A DNA stretch of 20,473 nt from NCBI GenBank assembly GCA_032111745.1, contig JAULUH010000058.1:1-20473 (forward strand). Direction: 5' to 3'. Shown one piece after another: positions 6,537 through 14,458 of the stretch. This stretch comes from JAULUH01 sp032111745. GTDB taxonomy: Bacteria; Chloroflexota; Anaerolineae; JAAEKA01. The notes under the pieces are model-generated. The model saw nothing but the letters and a program-made list of their open reading frames with translations, was not told the origin of the DNA and searched no databases. Both the position numbers and the translations under genes were made by a program. Within the stretch, counting starts at the first letter, position 1, and every line of letters starts with the position of its first letter.

Positions 6537-7451
6537 GTGTCTGAACTAGCCGCCCTGGGGCGCTCCGATGCTCTGCCCGAAACCGCACTACAGGTGGTGC
6601 GCCCGCAGCTGCCCTGGTGGAAGACCACCCTGCGTTTTCTGCAGCGCAATCCCTCGGTGGTCTTTGGCCTGGTAGTGCTCGTCATCTGGATCATCATCAC
6701 CGTGGCCGCGCCGGTCCTGGCCCCCTATCCGCCCCTGCAACAGGACGTCAGGAATCGCCTGCAGCCGCCTGCAGCCGGCCATCCCTTTGGCACCGATCAG
6801 CTGGGCCGCGATATCCTCAGCCGCGTCATGTACGGCGGCCGCATCAGCCTCCCGGCCGCGCTCATGGTAGTACTGGTGGCCGGTATCATCGGCACCATCG
6901 TCGGTGCCGTGTCCGGCTTCGAGGGCGGTGTCATGGAAGAGGGCCTGATGCGCGTCACCGACGTCTTCATGGCCTTCCCCACCATCATCCTGGCCATGGC
7001 CATCGCCGCCGCCCTGGGACCCAGCATCAGTAGCGCCATCGTGGCCATGGTCATCGTCTGGTGGCCGAGCTACGCCCGCGTGATGCGCGGCCTGGTGCTC
7101 TCGGTTAAACAGAACGAGTACGTGCTGGCCAGCCGCTCCGTGGGCTCGTCCCGCAGCCGCATCCTCTGGCGCACGATTCTGCCCAATACCATTGCGCCGG
7201 CGCTGGTCATGGCCACCCTCGACATCGGCGCCGCCATCCTGATCTTCGCCGGCCTCAGCTTCTTGGGCCTCGGCCCCGAGCCCAGCACACCCGAGTGGGG
7301 CCGCATGGTCTCCGACGGCATCTCCTATTTCGACCAGTGGTGGATCAGCGCTTTTCCCGGCCTGGCCATCTTCACCATCGTCATGGCCTTCAACTTCATC
7401 GGCGACGGCCTGCGGGATGCCCTCGACCCCCGGTTGCGCAAGGCTCTGTGA
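6537..7451 (+). CDS. ABC transporter permease, DppC/OppC type
   Basis: A 304-residue inner-membrane permease starting at GTG 6537, 13 nt after the DppB-like stop and preceded by GAGGGGAG. It shows an N-terminal cytoplasmic stretch, a first membrane segment around residues 41-62 (VVFGLVVLVIWIIITVAAPVLAP), HPFGTDQLGRDILSRVMYGGRISL typical of OppC, and the EAA loop near residues 192-216 (YVLASRSVGSSRSRILWRTILPNTIAP). The family ending FNFIGDGLRDALDPRLRKAL is present. It forms the translocation pore with the preceding permease. No ATPase gene (DppD/DppF) follows; the next gene is a leucine-binding-fold protein, so the ATPases must be encoded elsewhere or shared. Confidence 0.94.
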   Translation: MSELAALGRSDALPETALQVVRPQLPWWKTTLRFLQRNPSVVFGLVVLVIWIIITVAAPVLAPYPPLQQDVRNRLQPPAAGHPFGTDQLGRDILSRVMYGGRISLPAALMVVLVAGIIGTIVGAVSGFEGGVMEEGLMRVTDVFMAFPTIILAMAIAAALGPSISSAIVAMVIVWWPSYARVMRGLVLSVKQNEYVLASRSVGSSRSRILWRTILPNTIAPALVMATLDIGAAILIFAGLSFLGLGPEPSTPEWGRMVSDGISYFDQWWISAFPGLAIFTIVMAFNFIGDGLRDALDPRLRKAL

Positions 7452-7456
7452 CATCC

Positions 7457-8575
7457 ATGACACCCCCAATTTCTGCCGCAATCAGGCCCACGGTCAAGAT
7501 CGGTTGCTCCATCGTATTGAGCAACGATGCCGACGAGGCCGTGCACGGCCGCCATCTGGTCCAGGCTATGCAGCTGGCTGTCGACCAGGCCAACGCCCGC
7601 GGCCTCCCCTTCCAGGTTGACCTGCTGGTCGGCGACGACGGACAAAGCCTGGCCGGCGCCCAGGCTGTCGCCCACCGGTTTGTTGCCGATCCGCAGGTGC
7701 TTGGCGTCGTGGGCACCATGAACAGCCACACCTCCCTGGCCACGGCACCCATCTACCATGCCGCCGGTCTGGCCCAGATCTCCCCCTCCGCCTCCACCCC
7801 TGCCCTCACCCGCCAGGGCTACGACACTTTCTTTCGCCTGGTGCCCGATGACCTGGTCCAAGGCCAGGACGCCGCCCACTTTGCCACCACCATCCTCCAC
7901 GCCAACCGCATCGCCGTGGTACATGACCAGACCTCCTTTGGCCTGCCCCTGGCCGAGGTCTTCGCCCGCATCGCGCAAGAGCAACAGGCTGAGATCGTGC
8001 TGTTCGCCGGCATCGAGCGAGGCAACACCGTGTTCTCCAACGTGGTCGAAGCCCTGGTAGCAACTGCCCCCGACCTGGTCTTCTTTGCCGTCATCGAGGC
8101 CGAGGGCCGCCACCTGGCCCGGCACAGTCGCCAGGCCGGCTCCCGGGCCGTGTTCATGGGCACCGATGGGCTAAAACCCTCGCACTTCCTCGCCACTCCC
8201 GGTTACGACATCCCCGGCCCCTACCACACCAACGCCAGTACCGATGTGCTGGTGGCGTCATCGGCCCAGCCCTTTGCCACCGCCTACCGGGAGCGATACG
8301 GCGAACTCTACTCCATCTACACCGCCGAGGCCTATGACGCTGTATCCATTCTGATCGACGCCTTCCTGCGGGCCCCATCCCTGAACCGCAGCGCCATCAG
8401 GGCCGCCGTCGCTGCCACGCAAGATTTCCCGGGGGCCACAGGTCCAATTACCTTTGATGCGCACGGTGATATCGCCAACCCTCTTATCGGCATCTATCGT
8501 TGGGCTGGCGGGCGCATGCGGTTCTTGGGCTATGCCCGTTACCTGCTGGCGCAGGCGGAAGGCCTCAATGCCTAG
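7457..8575 (+). CDS. Leucine-binding-protein-fold (Peripla_BP_6) protein without signal peptide
   Basis: A 372-residue type I periplasmic-binding fold of the branched-chain amino acid/amide class. Landmarks are VKIGCSIVLSNDADEAVHGRHLVQAMQLAVDQAN, LVGDDGQSLAGAQAVAHRF, VLGVVGTMNSHTSLATAPIYHAAGLAQISPSASTP, a mid-domain RIAVVHDQTSFGLPLAEVF and late YTAEAYDAVSILIDAF. ATG 7457 (or GTG 7448, which overlaps the DppC stop) leads directly into the fold. There is no hydrophobic leader and no lipobox, and upstream in-frame sequence is only the DppC gene in another frame. The product should therefore stay in the cytoplasm, like the amide sensor AmiC, or its leader was lost. It lies between a permease and an aldolase whose start overlaps its stop. 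Sensor or binding role is inference. Confidence 0.85.
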   Translation: MTPPISAAIRPTVKIGCSIVLSNDADEAVHGRHLVQAMQLAVDQANARGLPFQVDLLVGDDGQSLAGAQAVAHRFVADPQVLGVVGTMNSHTSLATAPIYHAAGLAQISPSASTPALTRQGYDTFFRLVPDDLVQGQDAAHFATTILHANRIAVVHDQTSFGLPLAEVFARIAQEQQAEIVLFAGIERGNTVFSNVVEALVATAPDLVFFAVIEAEGRHLARHSRQAGSRAVFMGTDGLKPSHFLATPGYDIPGPYHTNASTDVLVASSAQPFATAYRERYGELYSIYTAEAYDAVSILIDAFLRAPSLNRSAIRAAVAATQDFPGATGPITFDAHGDIANPLIGIYRWAGGRMRFLGYARYLLAQAEGLNA

Positions 8576-9350
8576 CCTGAAGGTAGCCCTCCAGGAAGGG
8601 CGCGCCGTCTTCGGCACCTGGTTGAACTCCCCCTCCCCCTCCCAGGCGGAGATCATCGGCTACGCCGGCTTCGATTTCGTCATGCTGGATACCGAGCACG
8701 CCTCCTATGACATCGCCGGCACCGAGAACCTGATCCGGGCCGCCCACGCCGCGAACCTGCCGGCCCTGGTGCGTGTCGCCGGGAACGATAGCTCGGCCAT
8801 CGGCCGCGTGCTGGACTACGGCGCCCAGGGGGTCATGGTGCCCCATACCAGCAACGCCACAAACGCCCGGCATGCCGTCCTGGCCGCCCACTACCAGCCC
8901 GTCGGCGAGCGCGGCGCGGCCCCCACAGTGCGCGCGGCGCGCTACGGCCACGTGCCTTGGTCAGAGCACTTGGCCCGCTCCGCCGATGACACCCTGGTCA
9001 TCGTGCAGATCGAGGGCCGTAAGGGCATGGCGAATCTACCTGAGATCATGGCCGTGCCGGGGGTGGACGTACTCTTCATCGGCCCCTTTGACCTGTCCGA
9101 GGCCCTGGGGGTCTCGGGACAGTTGGATCATCCCCGCTTGCTGGAGGCCGTGGCAGATATCACCAGGCAGGCCAGGACCCACGGCCTGGCCGTAGGCATC
9201 TGGATGCCCACACCGGCTCAGATCCGGCCCTGGCTGGCCCAGGGCGTCCAGCTTATCACCGTGGCCAACAACGACCTCCTGTTCTACAACGCCTGCCGCC
9301 AGGTGATCCAGGCGGTCCGCGCGACTGATACGGGGAGCACCCAATTGTGA
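8568..9350 (+). CDS. HpcH/HpaI family aldolase (class II, 2-oxo-3-deoxy acid type)
   Basis: A 260-residue protein whose ATG 8568 overlaps the previous stop by 8 nt, with GGAAGG upstream, so translation is coupled. Family residues match E. coli HpaI almost number for number: H44 (DTEHA), R69 (VRV), and the metal ligands E149 (VQIEG) and D175 (GPFDLS). GTWLNSPSPSQAEIIGYAGFDFVMLDTEH and the GAQGVMVPH strand are characteristic. It would catalyse reversible retro-aldol cleavage of a 4-hydroxy-2-oxo acid to pyruvate plus an aldehyde, using a divalent metal. The natural substrate may be a homoprotocatechuate-type or sugar-acid intermediate; the sequence does not decide. Its place at the end of the transporter operon suggests it works on a product of the imported solute. 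Confidence 0.92.
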   Translation: MPSLKVALQEGRAVFGTWLNSPSPSQAEIIGYAGFDFVMLDTEHASYDIAGTENLIRAAHAANLPALVRVAGNDSSAIGRVLDYGAQGVMVPHTSNATNARHAVLAAHYQPVGERGAAPTVRAARYGHVPWSEHLARSADDTLVIVQIEGRKGMANLPEIMAVPGVDVLFIGPFDLSEALGVSGQLDHPRLLEAVADITRQARTHGLAVGIWMPTPAQIRPWLAQGVQLITVANNDLLFYNACRQVIQAVRATDTGSTQL

Positions 9351-9351
9351 T

Positions 9352-9371
9352 GCGTTTCGGTCTTGAAACGC
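9352..9371. promoter_or_regulatory. Inverted repeat overlapping the -35 box (possible operator)
   Basis: GCGTTTC (9352-9358) and GAAACGC (9365-9371) form a 7-bp inverted repeat with a 6-nt centre. The right arm covers most of the TTGAAA -35 hexamer at 9363. This placement suits a repressor site. It could also be a hairpin at the 3' end of the aldolase transcript, but no T-tract follows. Confidence 0.45.
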
Positions 9372-9391
9372 GCCCCCTCCTCCGCTAGAAT
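9363..9391 (+). promoter_or_regulatory. Sigma70-type promoter upstream of the second LLM oxidoreductase
   Basis: TTGAAA (9363-9368) and TAGAAT (9386-9391) have exactly 17 nt between them. Transcription from about 9398 would give a leader of roughly 140 nt before the GTG at 9537. Confidence 0.62.
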
Positions 9392-9397
9392 AAATGG

Positions 9398-9536
9398 GGT
9401 GGATTTAGATCTGCTTGGCCGGGCGAGATGCACCAAGACTGGACCAGTCTTCACCCTCGGCCACCCGCAGCCTGTCCGTCAAGAGCCAAGCCGGTGGTGC
9501 GCCTGCGCCCCCAAGCCCCCGAGGAGAGATCAATTC
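9398..9536 (+). other. Structured ~140-nt 5' leader
   Basis: The sequence between the inferred transcription start and the GTG start is too long for a simple leader. It contains a perfect stem AAGACT (9435-9440) / AGTCTT (9446-9451) with loop GGACC, followed by GC-rich sequence and GAGGAGAG (9521-9528) as the ribosome binding site. I do not recognise a known riboswitch class in it. Confidence 0.35.
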
Positions 9537-10457
9537 GTGGAGATCGGTATTCGCATCCCCGTCACCGGAGCCGCCGGCACGCCTGTCAATATCACCCGCG
9601 TCGCCGGTTGGGCCGAGCAGCTGGGCTTCCACTCTGTCTGGGTCAGCGACCATGTGGTACTGCCCCACGAGGTCGACTCCTTCTATCCCTACGCCGGCGA
9701 TCATCGCTGGCCCTACCCTGCCAGCACCGCCTGGCTGGACCCATTGCTCGCCCTATCCTGGGCCGCCCAGGTCGCGCCCAGCGTCAAACTTGGCACCTCG
9801 GTTTTGGTCGGCCCCCTGCGCAACCCCATGCTCCTTGCCAAACAGCTGGCAACCCTGGACTTCCTCACCGGCGGCCGCGTGATCCTCGGCCTGGGTGCCG
9901 GCTGGATGAAAGAGGAGTTCGACCTGGTCGGCGTGCCCTTCGGCGGCCGCGGCGCCCGCACCGAGGAGATGGTTGAGCTCATGCGCGCCTTCTGGACAGG
10001 CGACACCGTCGATTTCCACGGCCAGTTCTGGCAGGTCAGCGCCTGCCAGATGCAGCCCGCCCCCGCCCGGGGCACCATCCCCGTGCTCTGGGGCGGCCAC
10101 TCCGAGCACGCCCTGCGCCGAGTCGCCCGGATCGGTGACGGCTGGCACCCCACCCAGCTCACCCTGGAAGAACTCGCCACCGGCCTGGCCCGCCTCCATG
10201 AGCTCTGCGCCGAACACGGGCGTCCCTTCCAGTCCTTGATCATCAACGCCCGCCCCGGCCGCGTCCTCCCCGTCGACGCCAAAATCCTGGCCGCCCACCG
10301 CGACCTGGGCGTGACCCAATTCGTCGTGGATCCCCCGCTGGATCCTCCCAACTTCACCCAATGCCTGGAGGAACTCACTCGCATAGCCGACCTCTGCAAT
10401 CTCTCACCACGGCCCTCCGGATCCGTTGTGGCGGCCTCAGCCCCTCCGGGTTCGTAG
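9537..10457 (+). CDS. LLM-class flavin oxidoreductase, paralogue 2
   Basis: A 306-residue protein of the same subgroup as the gene at 2158. GTG 9537 was chosen because GAGGAGAG lies 8 nt upstream and the family N-terminus (EIGIRIPVTG) starts there. Matching blocks include SVWVSDHVVLPHEVDSFYPY, the TAWLDPLLALSW strand, LGTSVLVGPLRNPMLLAKQLATLDF, GLGAGWMKEEFDLVGVPF, WGGHSEHALRRVARIGDGWHPTQ and FVVDPPLD. Homology with paralogue 1 ends near TRIADLCNL. The last ~18 residues (SPRPSGSVVAASAPPGS) are encoded by a 29-bp tandem repeat that runs through the stop codon, so the C-terminus was probably rewritten by that repeat. Role: oxidation or reduction with F420 or FMN; substrate unknown. Confidence 0.86.
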   Translation: MEIGIRIPVTGAAGTPVNITRVAGWAEQLGFHSVWVSDHVVLPHEVDSFYPYAGDHRWPYPASTAWLDPLLALSWAAQVAPSVKLGTSVLVGPLRNPMLLAKQLATLDFLTGGRVILGLGAGWMKEEFDLVGVPFGGRGARTEEMVELMRAFWTGDTVDFHGQFWQVSACQMQPAPARGTIPVLWGGHSEHALRRVARIGDGWHPTQLTLEELATGLARLHELCAEHGRPFQSLIINARPGRVLPVDAKILAAHRDLGVTQFVVDPPLDPPNFTQCLEELTRIADLCNLSPRPSGSVVAASAPPGS

Positions 10458-10485
10458 TGGCGGCTTCAGCCGCTCCGGGTTCGTG
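10415..10485 (+). repeat. 29-bp tandem repeat, ~2.4 units, overlapping the end of the LLM gene
   Basis: Units begin at CTCCGG at 10415, 10444 and 10473. Each full unit contains GTGGCGGCTTCAGCC, and the second unit can fold through GCGGCT/AGCCGC. The stop codon of the LLM gene (10455-10457) lies inside the second unit. It is followed by a degenerate CCTTCGCG stretch (10486-10523). Nothing else was seen in the 110-nt gap before 10568. Confidence 0.75.
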
Positions 10486-10567
10486 TCCTTCGCGCTTCGT
10501 GCCCTTCGCGGCCCTTCGCGTTATCGTGCTCCAAACACCGTAACCCTATCCTGAACAATACTGACCT

Positions 10568-12703
10568 ATGGGACGCAACTACTCCATCCAGCAACTGCAA
10601 CAACTCAATGCCGGCCAAGGCCAGCGCCTCGAGGGCGACGCGGCCCTGATCATCCTCAAAGCCATGCTCCAAAGCGGCGTGGGCTACCTGGGCGGCTACC
10701 CGGGCGCGCCCACCAGCTCCCTCTTCGACGCCATCAGCGATGCCTACGACACCGCGCTCAAGCCCCTGGGCGTCTACTTCGAGGGTTCCAACAACGAGGC
10801 TGCCGCCGCCGCCCTGCTGCAGGTGTCTGTAGACAACCCCATCCGCGGCTCCGTCAATTGGAAGGTTGTCGGCACCAACGTCGCCTCCGACGTCCTGGCC
10901 CATGTCTCCTCGTCCGGCGTCAAGGGCGGTGCGCTGATCTTCGTCGGCGAGGACTACGGCTGCGACTCCACCACCGTCGCCGAAAAGACCCATGCCTATT
11001 GCCTCAAGTCGGCCATGATCCTCATCGATCCGCCCGCCGAGGCCCAGCGCATGGCCGACCTGGTGGAACATGCCTTCGCCCTCTCCGAGGCCAGCGGCAT
11101 GCCGGTCGTCTACCTCCTGCGCACCCGCGTAGGTAACCTCAAGGGATCCATCCTCTGCAAGGACAACGTCGAGCCCGGCCTGAGTAGCAAACGCCGCACC
11201 GAGCGCCTGCGCGTCGACCGGCCGCGCATCCCCCAGCCCCCCTTCTCCCTGCAACAGGAGCGAGATAAGTTCGACGTGCGCATCCCCGCTGCCCAGCGCT
11301 ACATCCTGGAGCACGGCCTGAACCAGCTCAAGGGCGACCCCGCCGGCCGCATCGGCATCATCACCCATGGCATGCTCTACAACAACACCGTGCGCGCCCT
11401 GCACACCCTGGGCCGGGCCGGGCTCGACGGCAGCACCGACCTGGCTATCCTGGCCCTGAACGTGATCGAGCCCCTGGTGCCCGAGCAAATCCTCGACTTC
11501 GTGGCTGGCAAGGACAGCGTGCTGATCGTCGAGGAGGGCATGCCCAATTTCATCGAGACCCAGATCCGCTCGATTCTGCAACAACACGGCGTCCAGGCCA
11601 ACATCCAGGGCAAGGGAGTCATCCCCAAGGCCAACGAGCTGACGCCGGAGGTATTGATCCAGAGCTTTGCAAAGTTTCTCGGTGCCCTGGAGACCGACAC
11701 AGCTCAGCAGGTCCGCCTGCAGCAGCGCGTGGGCATGCTAGAGCAGCTCCGGGCCAGGGTCGCCGGCATCTTCCAGGAGCCCCTGGTCCGGCGTACTCCT
11801 ATCTTCTGTACCGGCTGCCCCGAGCGTCCCATCTTCAGCGCCCTCAAGATCGCCCAGCAAGAGGTCGGCCCCATCCACTACGCCGGCGATATCGGCTGCT
11901 ATAGCATGGGTAGCTTCGCCCCCTTCTTCCTGACCGACTCCGTCACCGGCATGGGCACGGCCATCGCCACCACCGGCGCCATGCAGCAGGTATCGCAGGA
12001 GAAGATGGTATCCTTCATGGGCGATGGTACCTTCTGGCACAGCGGCCTGACCACCAGCTTTGTCAACGCCATTTACAACAACCAGGACGGTGTGGCCGTC
12101 ATCTTCGAGAACGGCTGGACCTCCATGACCGGCGAGCAGGAGAACCCGGCCTCTGGCGTCAACAACGCCGGCCAGCCCATCGCCACCATGAGCATCCAGA
12201 AGACCCTCCAGGCCATGGGCGTGAAGTTCGTCGAGACCGTCGATCCCTACCACATGAAGGAATCCCTCGCCGCCTTCCGCCGAGCCTTCGCCAGCCCCGA
12301 GCCCGGCCTCAAGGTCATCGTGTCCGACGCCGAATGCCAGCTCCAACGCCAGCGCCGCGTCAAGGTGGAACGCCGAGAGGCCCTGGATCACCAGCAGCGG
12401 GTCGTAGACGGCAAGTTCGGCGTGGACGAAGATGTCTGCACCGGCGATCACTCCTGCATGCGCCTCAACGGCTGCCCGTCTCTGACCCTCAAACCCAACC
12501 CCAACCCGCTGCGCGACCACGAGATCGCCGCCATTGAGCAGTCCTGCGTGGGCTGTGGCCTGTGCGGCGAGGTAGCCCACGCTGCTGTCCTCTGCCCCTC
12601 GTTTTTCGAGGTCAAGGTGGTGCACAATCCCACTTGGCTGGAGCGCTTCTGGTTTGGCCTGAACCGCACCCTGTTGCGGGCCTTTGCCGGCGTGGCCGTC
12701 TAG
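10568..12703 (+). CDS. Indolepyruvate:ferredoxin oxidoreductase-like TPP enzyme, alpha subunit
   Basis: A 711-residue 2-oxoacid:ferredoxin oxidoreductase subunit. The N-terminal pyrimidine-binding domain (GGYPGAPTSS, residues 42-51; FEGSNNEAAAAALL) is followed by a transketolase-C-like middle. C414 and C417 lie in FCTGCPERP. The TPP/Mg motif is GDGTFWHSG at 485-493, with N downstream (FENGWTSMTG). The C-terminus has a ferredoxin-like Cys region: C624, C630, C636 (CX5CX5C), then C660, C663, C666, C676 (CX2CX2CX9C). This spacing is closer to the fused aerobic IOR type than to classic IorA. It converts a 2-oxo acid plus CoA to acyl-CoA, CO2 and reduced ferredoxin. Aryl-pyruvates are known for the family; the substrate here is open. 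The ATG has no clear ribosome binding site. The beta subunit follows after 33 nt. Confidence 0.88.
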   Translation: MGRNYSIQQLQQLNAGQGQRLEGDAALIILKAMLQSGVGYLGGYPGAPTSSLFDAISDAYDTALKPLGVYFEGSNNEAAAAALLQVSVDNPIRGSVNWKVVGTNVASDVLAHVSSSGVKGGALIFVGEDYGCDSTTVAEKTHAYCLKSAMILIDPPAEAQRMADLVEHAFALSEASGMPVVYLLRTRVGNLKGSILCKDNVEPGLSSKRRTERLRVDRPRIPQPPFSLQQERDKFDVRIPAAQRYILEHGLNQLKGDPAGRIGIITHGMLYNNTVRALHTLGRAGLDGSTDLAILALNVIEPLVPEQILDFVAGKDSVLIVEEGMPNFIETQIRSILQQHGVQANIQGKGVIPKANELTPEVLIQSFAKFLGALETDTAQQVRLQQRVGMLEQLRARVAGIFQEPLVRRTPIFCTGCPERPIFSALKIAQQEVGPIHYAGDIGCYSMGSFAPFFLTDSVTGMGTAIATTGAMQQVSQEKMVSFMGDGTFWHSGLTTSFVNAIYNNQDGVAVIFENGWTSMTGEQENPASGVNNAGQPIATMSIQKTLQAMGVKFVETVDPYHMKESLAAFRRAFASPEPGLKVIVSDAECQLQRQRRVKVERREALDHQQRVVDGKFGVDEDVCTGDHSCMRLNGCPSLTLKPNPNPLRDHEIAAIEQSCVGCGLCGEVAHAAVLCPSFFEVKVVHNPTWLERFWFGLNRTLLRAFAGVAV

Positions 12704-12736
12704 CCGCGTCCCGGGCCAGAGGGCTGACCTTTGACC

Positions 12737-14458
12737 ATGGAGATCAAGACGGTGCTGATTGCCGCCATCGGCGGCCAGGGCGGCAACATCCTGGCCGAGT
12801 GGATCTTTGCGGCCGCCAGCCAGGCCGGGCACCTGGCCCAGTCCGTCAGCCTGCCCGGCCTGGCCCAGCGCGGGGGTGCCACCAGCCAGTACCTCGAGAT
12901 CGCCCTGGCGCAGAACGGTACCCCCCCTTCCAACCCCGTCTTCTGCCAGGTTCCCGTCCAGGGAGAGGTTGACGTGTTGCTGGCCCAGGAGCTCCTGGAG
13001 ATGGGGCGCATGTTGGAGCGGGGCTTTGCCTCGCCGGAGGCCACCATCGTCTCCAGCACCCATCGCGACTACGCCGTGCTGGAGAAGATGCCCATGGGTG
13101 GCGCCGTGGCCGACTCGGAGGCGCTGCTGGCAGCCGGGCAGCAGTTGGGCCGGGTCTTCGTGCCCGTCGACGTGCCGCGGCTGCTGCGCGAGCAGGGGCT
13201 CAATCCCCTCACCGGCAACGCCGTGTTGCTCGGTGCGCTCGCCGCCACCTCCGCCCTGCCCATTGCCCCCGATCACTACGCCGCCGCTATCAGCCAGCTG
13301 GGCCTGGCCCCGGAGGCCAACCTGAAGGCCTTCCACGCCGGCATGGCCTTCGTCCAGACCGGCGGCCACCAGCCCGCCCAGCGCGCCCTGGCCGCCGAGC
13401 CCGATCCCATTGCCGCCCGGGCAGCCCTCTTGCCTGCCGCCCTCCAGTCCGGCTACCGCGAGCTGGCCGCCCCCCTGGCCGCCCGCTATGGCGAAGGCCT
13501 GGGCCGCACCCTGGCCGAGGCCCTCTACCAGCTCGCCGATTACCAGGACCTGGACCATGCCCGCCGCTACCTGGACCTGGTCGACGGCTTGTGGCAGCGC
13601 GAGCTTGCCCTGGCCTCCAGCCGCAGCAATCGCGCTCTCACCCACGCCTTCGCCCGCCACCTGGCCACCCTGATGACCTACGAGGATGCCATCCGCGTCG
13701 CCGAGTTCAAGACCCGGCCCGGTCGCTTCGCGCGTATCCAACGGGACTACCAGATCGGCGAGGACCAGGTCTACCAGCTGGTGGACTATCTCAAGCCCGA
13801 CGCTGAAGAGGTTTATGGCCTCTTCCCCGCCGGCCTGGTCGACCGTATGTCGCCCCTGCTCCACCGCATCAGCTATAAGGGCGATGGCACGCCCCGCTGC
13901 CTGGAGCAAACCCCCCGGACCAACACCGTCTTTGGCTACGCCACCTTCCGCTTCCTGCGCACCTTCAAGCGCTGGCGCCCGCGCTCCTGGCGCAGCCGCC
14001 ACGAGCGGGCTTTCCAGGATTACTATGTGAATCAGGTGTACCGTTTCCTCGACCTGGACTACGACCTGGCCCTGCTGGTGGCCCCGGTCGGGCAGATGGT
14101 CCGGGGCTACGGCGCGGTGCGCCGCCGCACCTTCGCCAGCGCGCGCTTTCTGTGCGACGAGGTGCTCGGACCCCTGGTGACTCGTGAGCAGGCCGCCGGC
14201 CATCTCGATTACCGCCTGGCCCAGGCGGTCGGCCAGGTCGCCCGGGACTCCATGCTGGCCGATGCCCATGGGATCGACCTGATGCGCACCCTGATGCAGC
14301 GCGTGCTAGAGCGCTACGATACCATGCCCTACGACCAGCTCGTCGCTGAGGTTCGCAAGGCCGGCCAGACCCTGCGCCAGCCCATCGCCCTCACCGTGCG
14401 CGAGGATGCCATCCCACACCATAGCATCTCAATCTGGCCCGCAGGTCCAGTACCGTGA
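12737..14458 (+). CDS. Indolepyruvate oxidoreductase beta-type subunit with DUF6537-like C-terminal domain
   Basis: A 573-residue protein. ATG 12737 is preferred; an in-frame TTG at 12731 is possible. Residues ~3-195 are the pyruvate/ketoisovalerate oxidoreductase gamma-type domain (IAAIGGQGGNILAEWI, SVSLPGLAQRGGATSQYLEI, NPLTGNAVLLGALAA). The remainder matches the alpha-helical region seen in long IOR beta subunits: EDAIRVAEFKTRPGRFARI, YLKPDAEEVYGLFP, and MVRGYGAVRRRTF. In shorter archaeal IorB this second half is absent. It completes the 2-oxoacid oxidoreductase with the upstream subunit. Its stop overlaps the mutase start by 4 nt (GTGA), so the two proteins are translationally coupled and probably act in sequence. 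Confidence 0.88.
   Translation: MEIKTVLIAAIGGQGGNILAEWIFAAASQAGHLAQSVSLPGLAQRGGATSQYLEIALAQNGTPPSNPVFCQVPVQGEVDVLLAQELLEMGRMLERGFASPEATIVSSTHRDYAVLEKMPMGGAVADSEALLAAGQQLGRVFVPVDVPRLLREQGLNPLTGNAVLLGALAATSALPIAPDHYAAAISQLGLAPEANLKAFHAGMAFVQTGGHQPAQRALAAEPDPIAARAALLPAALQSGYRELAAPLAARYGEGLGRTLAEALYQLADYQDLDHARRYLDLVDGLWQRELALASSRSNRALTHAFARHLATLMTYEDAIRVAEFKTRPGRFARIQRDYQIGEDQVYQLVDYLKPDAEEVYGLFPAGLVDRMSPLLHRISYKGDGTPRCLEQTPRTNTVFGYATFRFLRTFKRWRPRSWRSRHERAFQDYYVNQVYRFLDLDYDLALLVAPVGQMVRGYGAVRRRTFASARFLCDEVLGPLVTREQAAGHLDYRLAQAVGQVARDSMLADAHGIDLMRTLMQRVLERYDTMPYDQLVAEVRKAGQTLRQPIALTVREDAIPHHSISIWPAGPVP

Noticed and set aside
9398..9536. Cobalamin or TPP riboswitch in the long leader
   Set aside because: I could not find the conserved core words of either class; only generic hairpins are visible.
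10415..10485. CRISPR array
   Set aside because: Units are directly adjacent without spacers and number only about 2.4.
11738..14269. 843-codon open frame on the minus strand
   Set aside because: Antisense shadow of two convincing plus-strand genes in GC-rich DNA. It is low-complexity Gly/Ala/Val/His with no motif.
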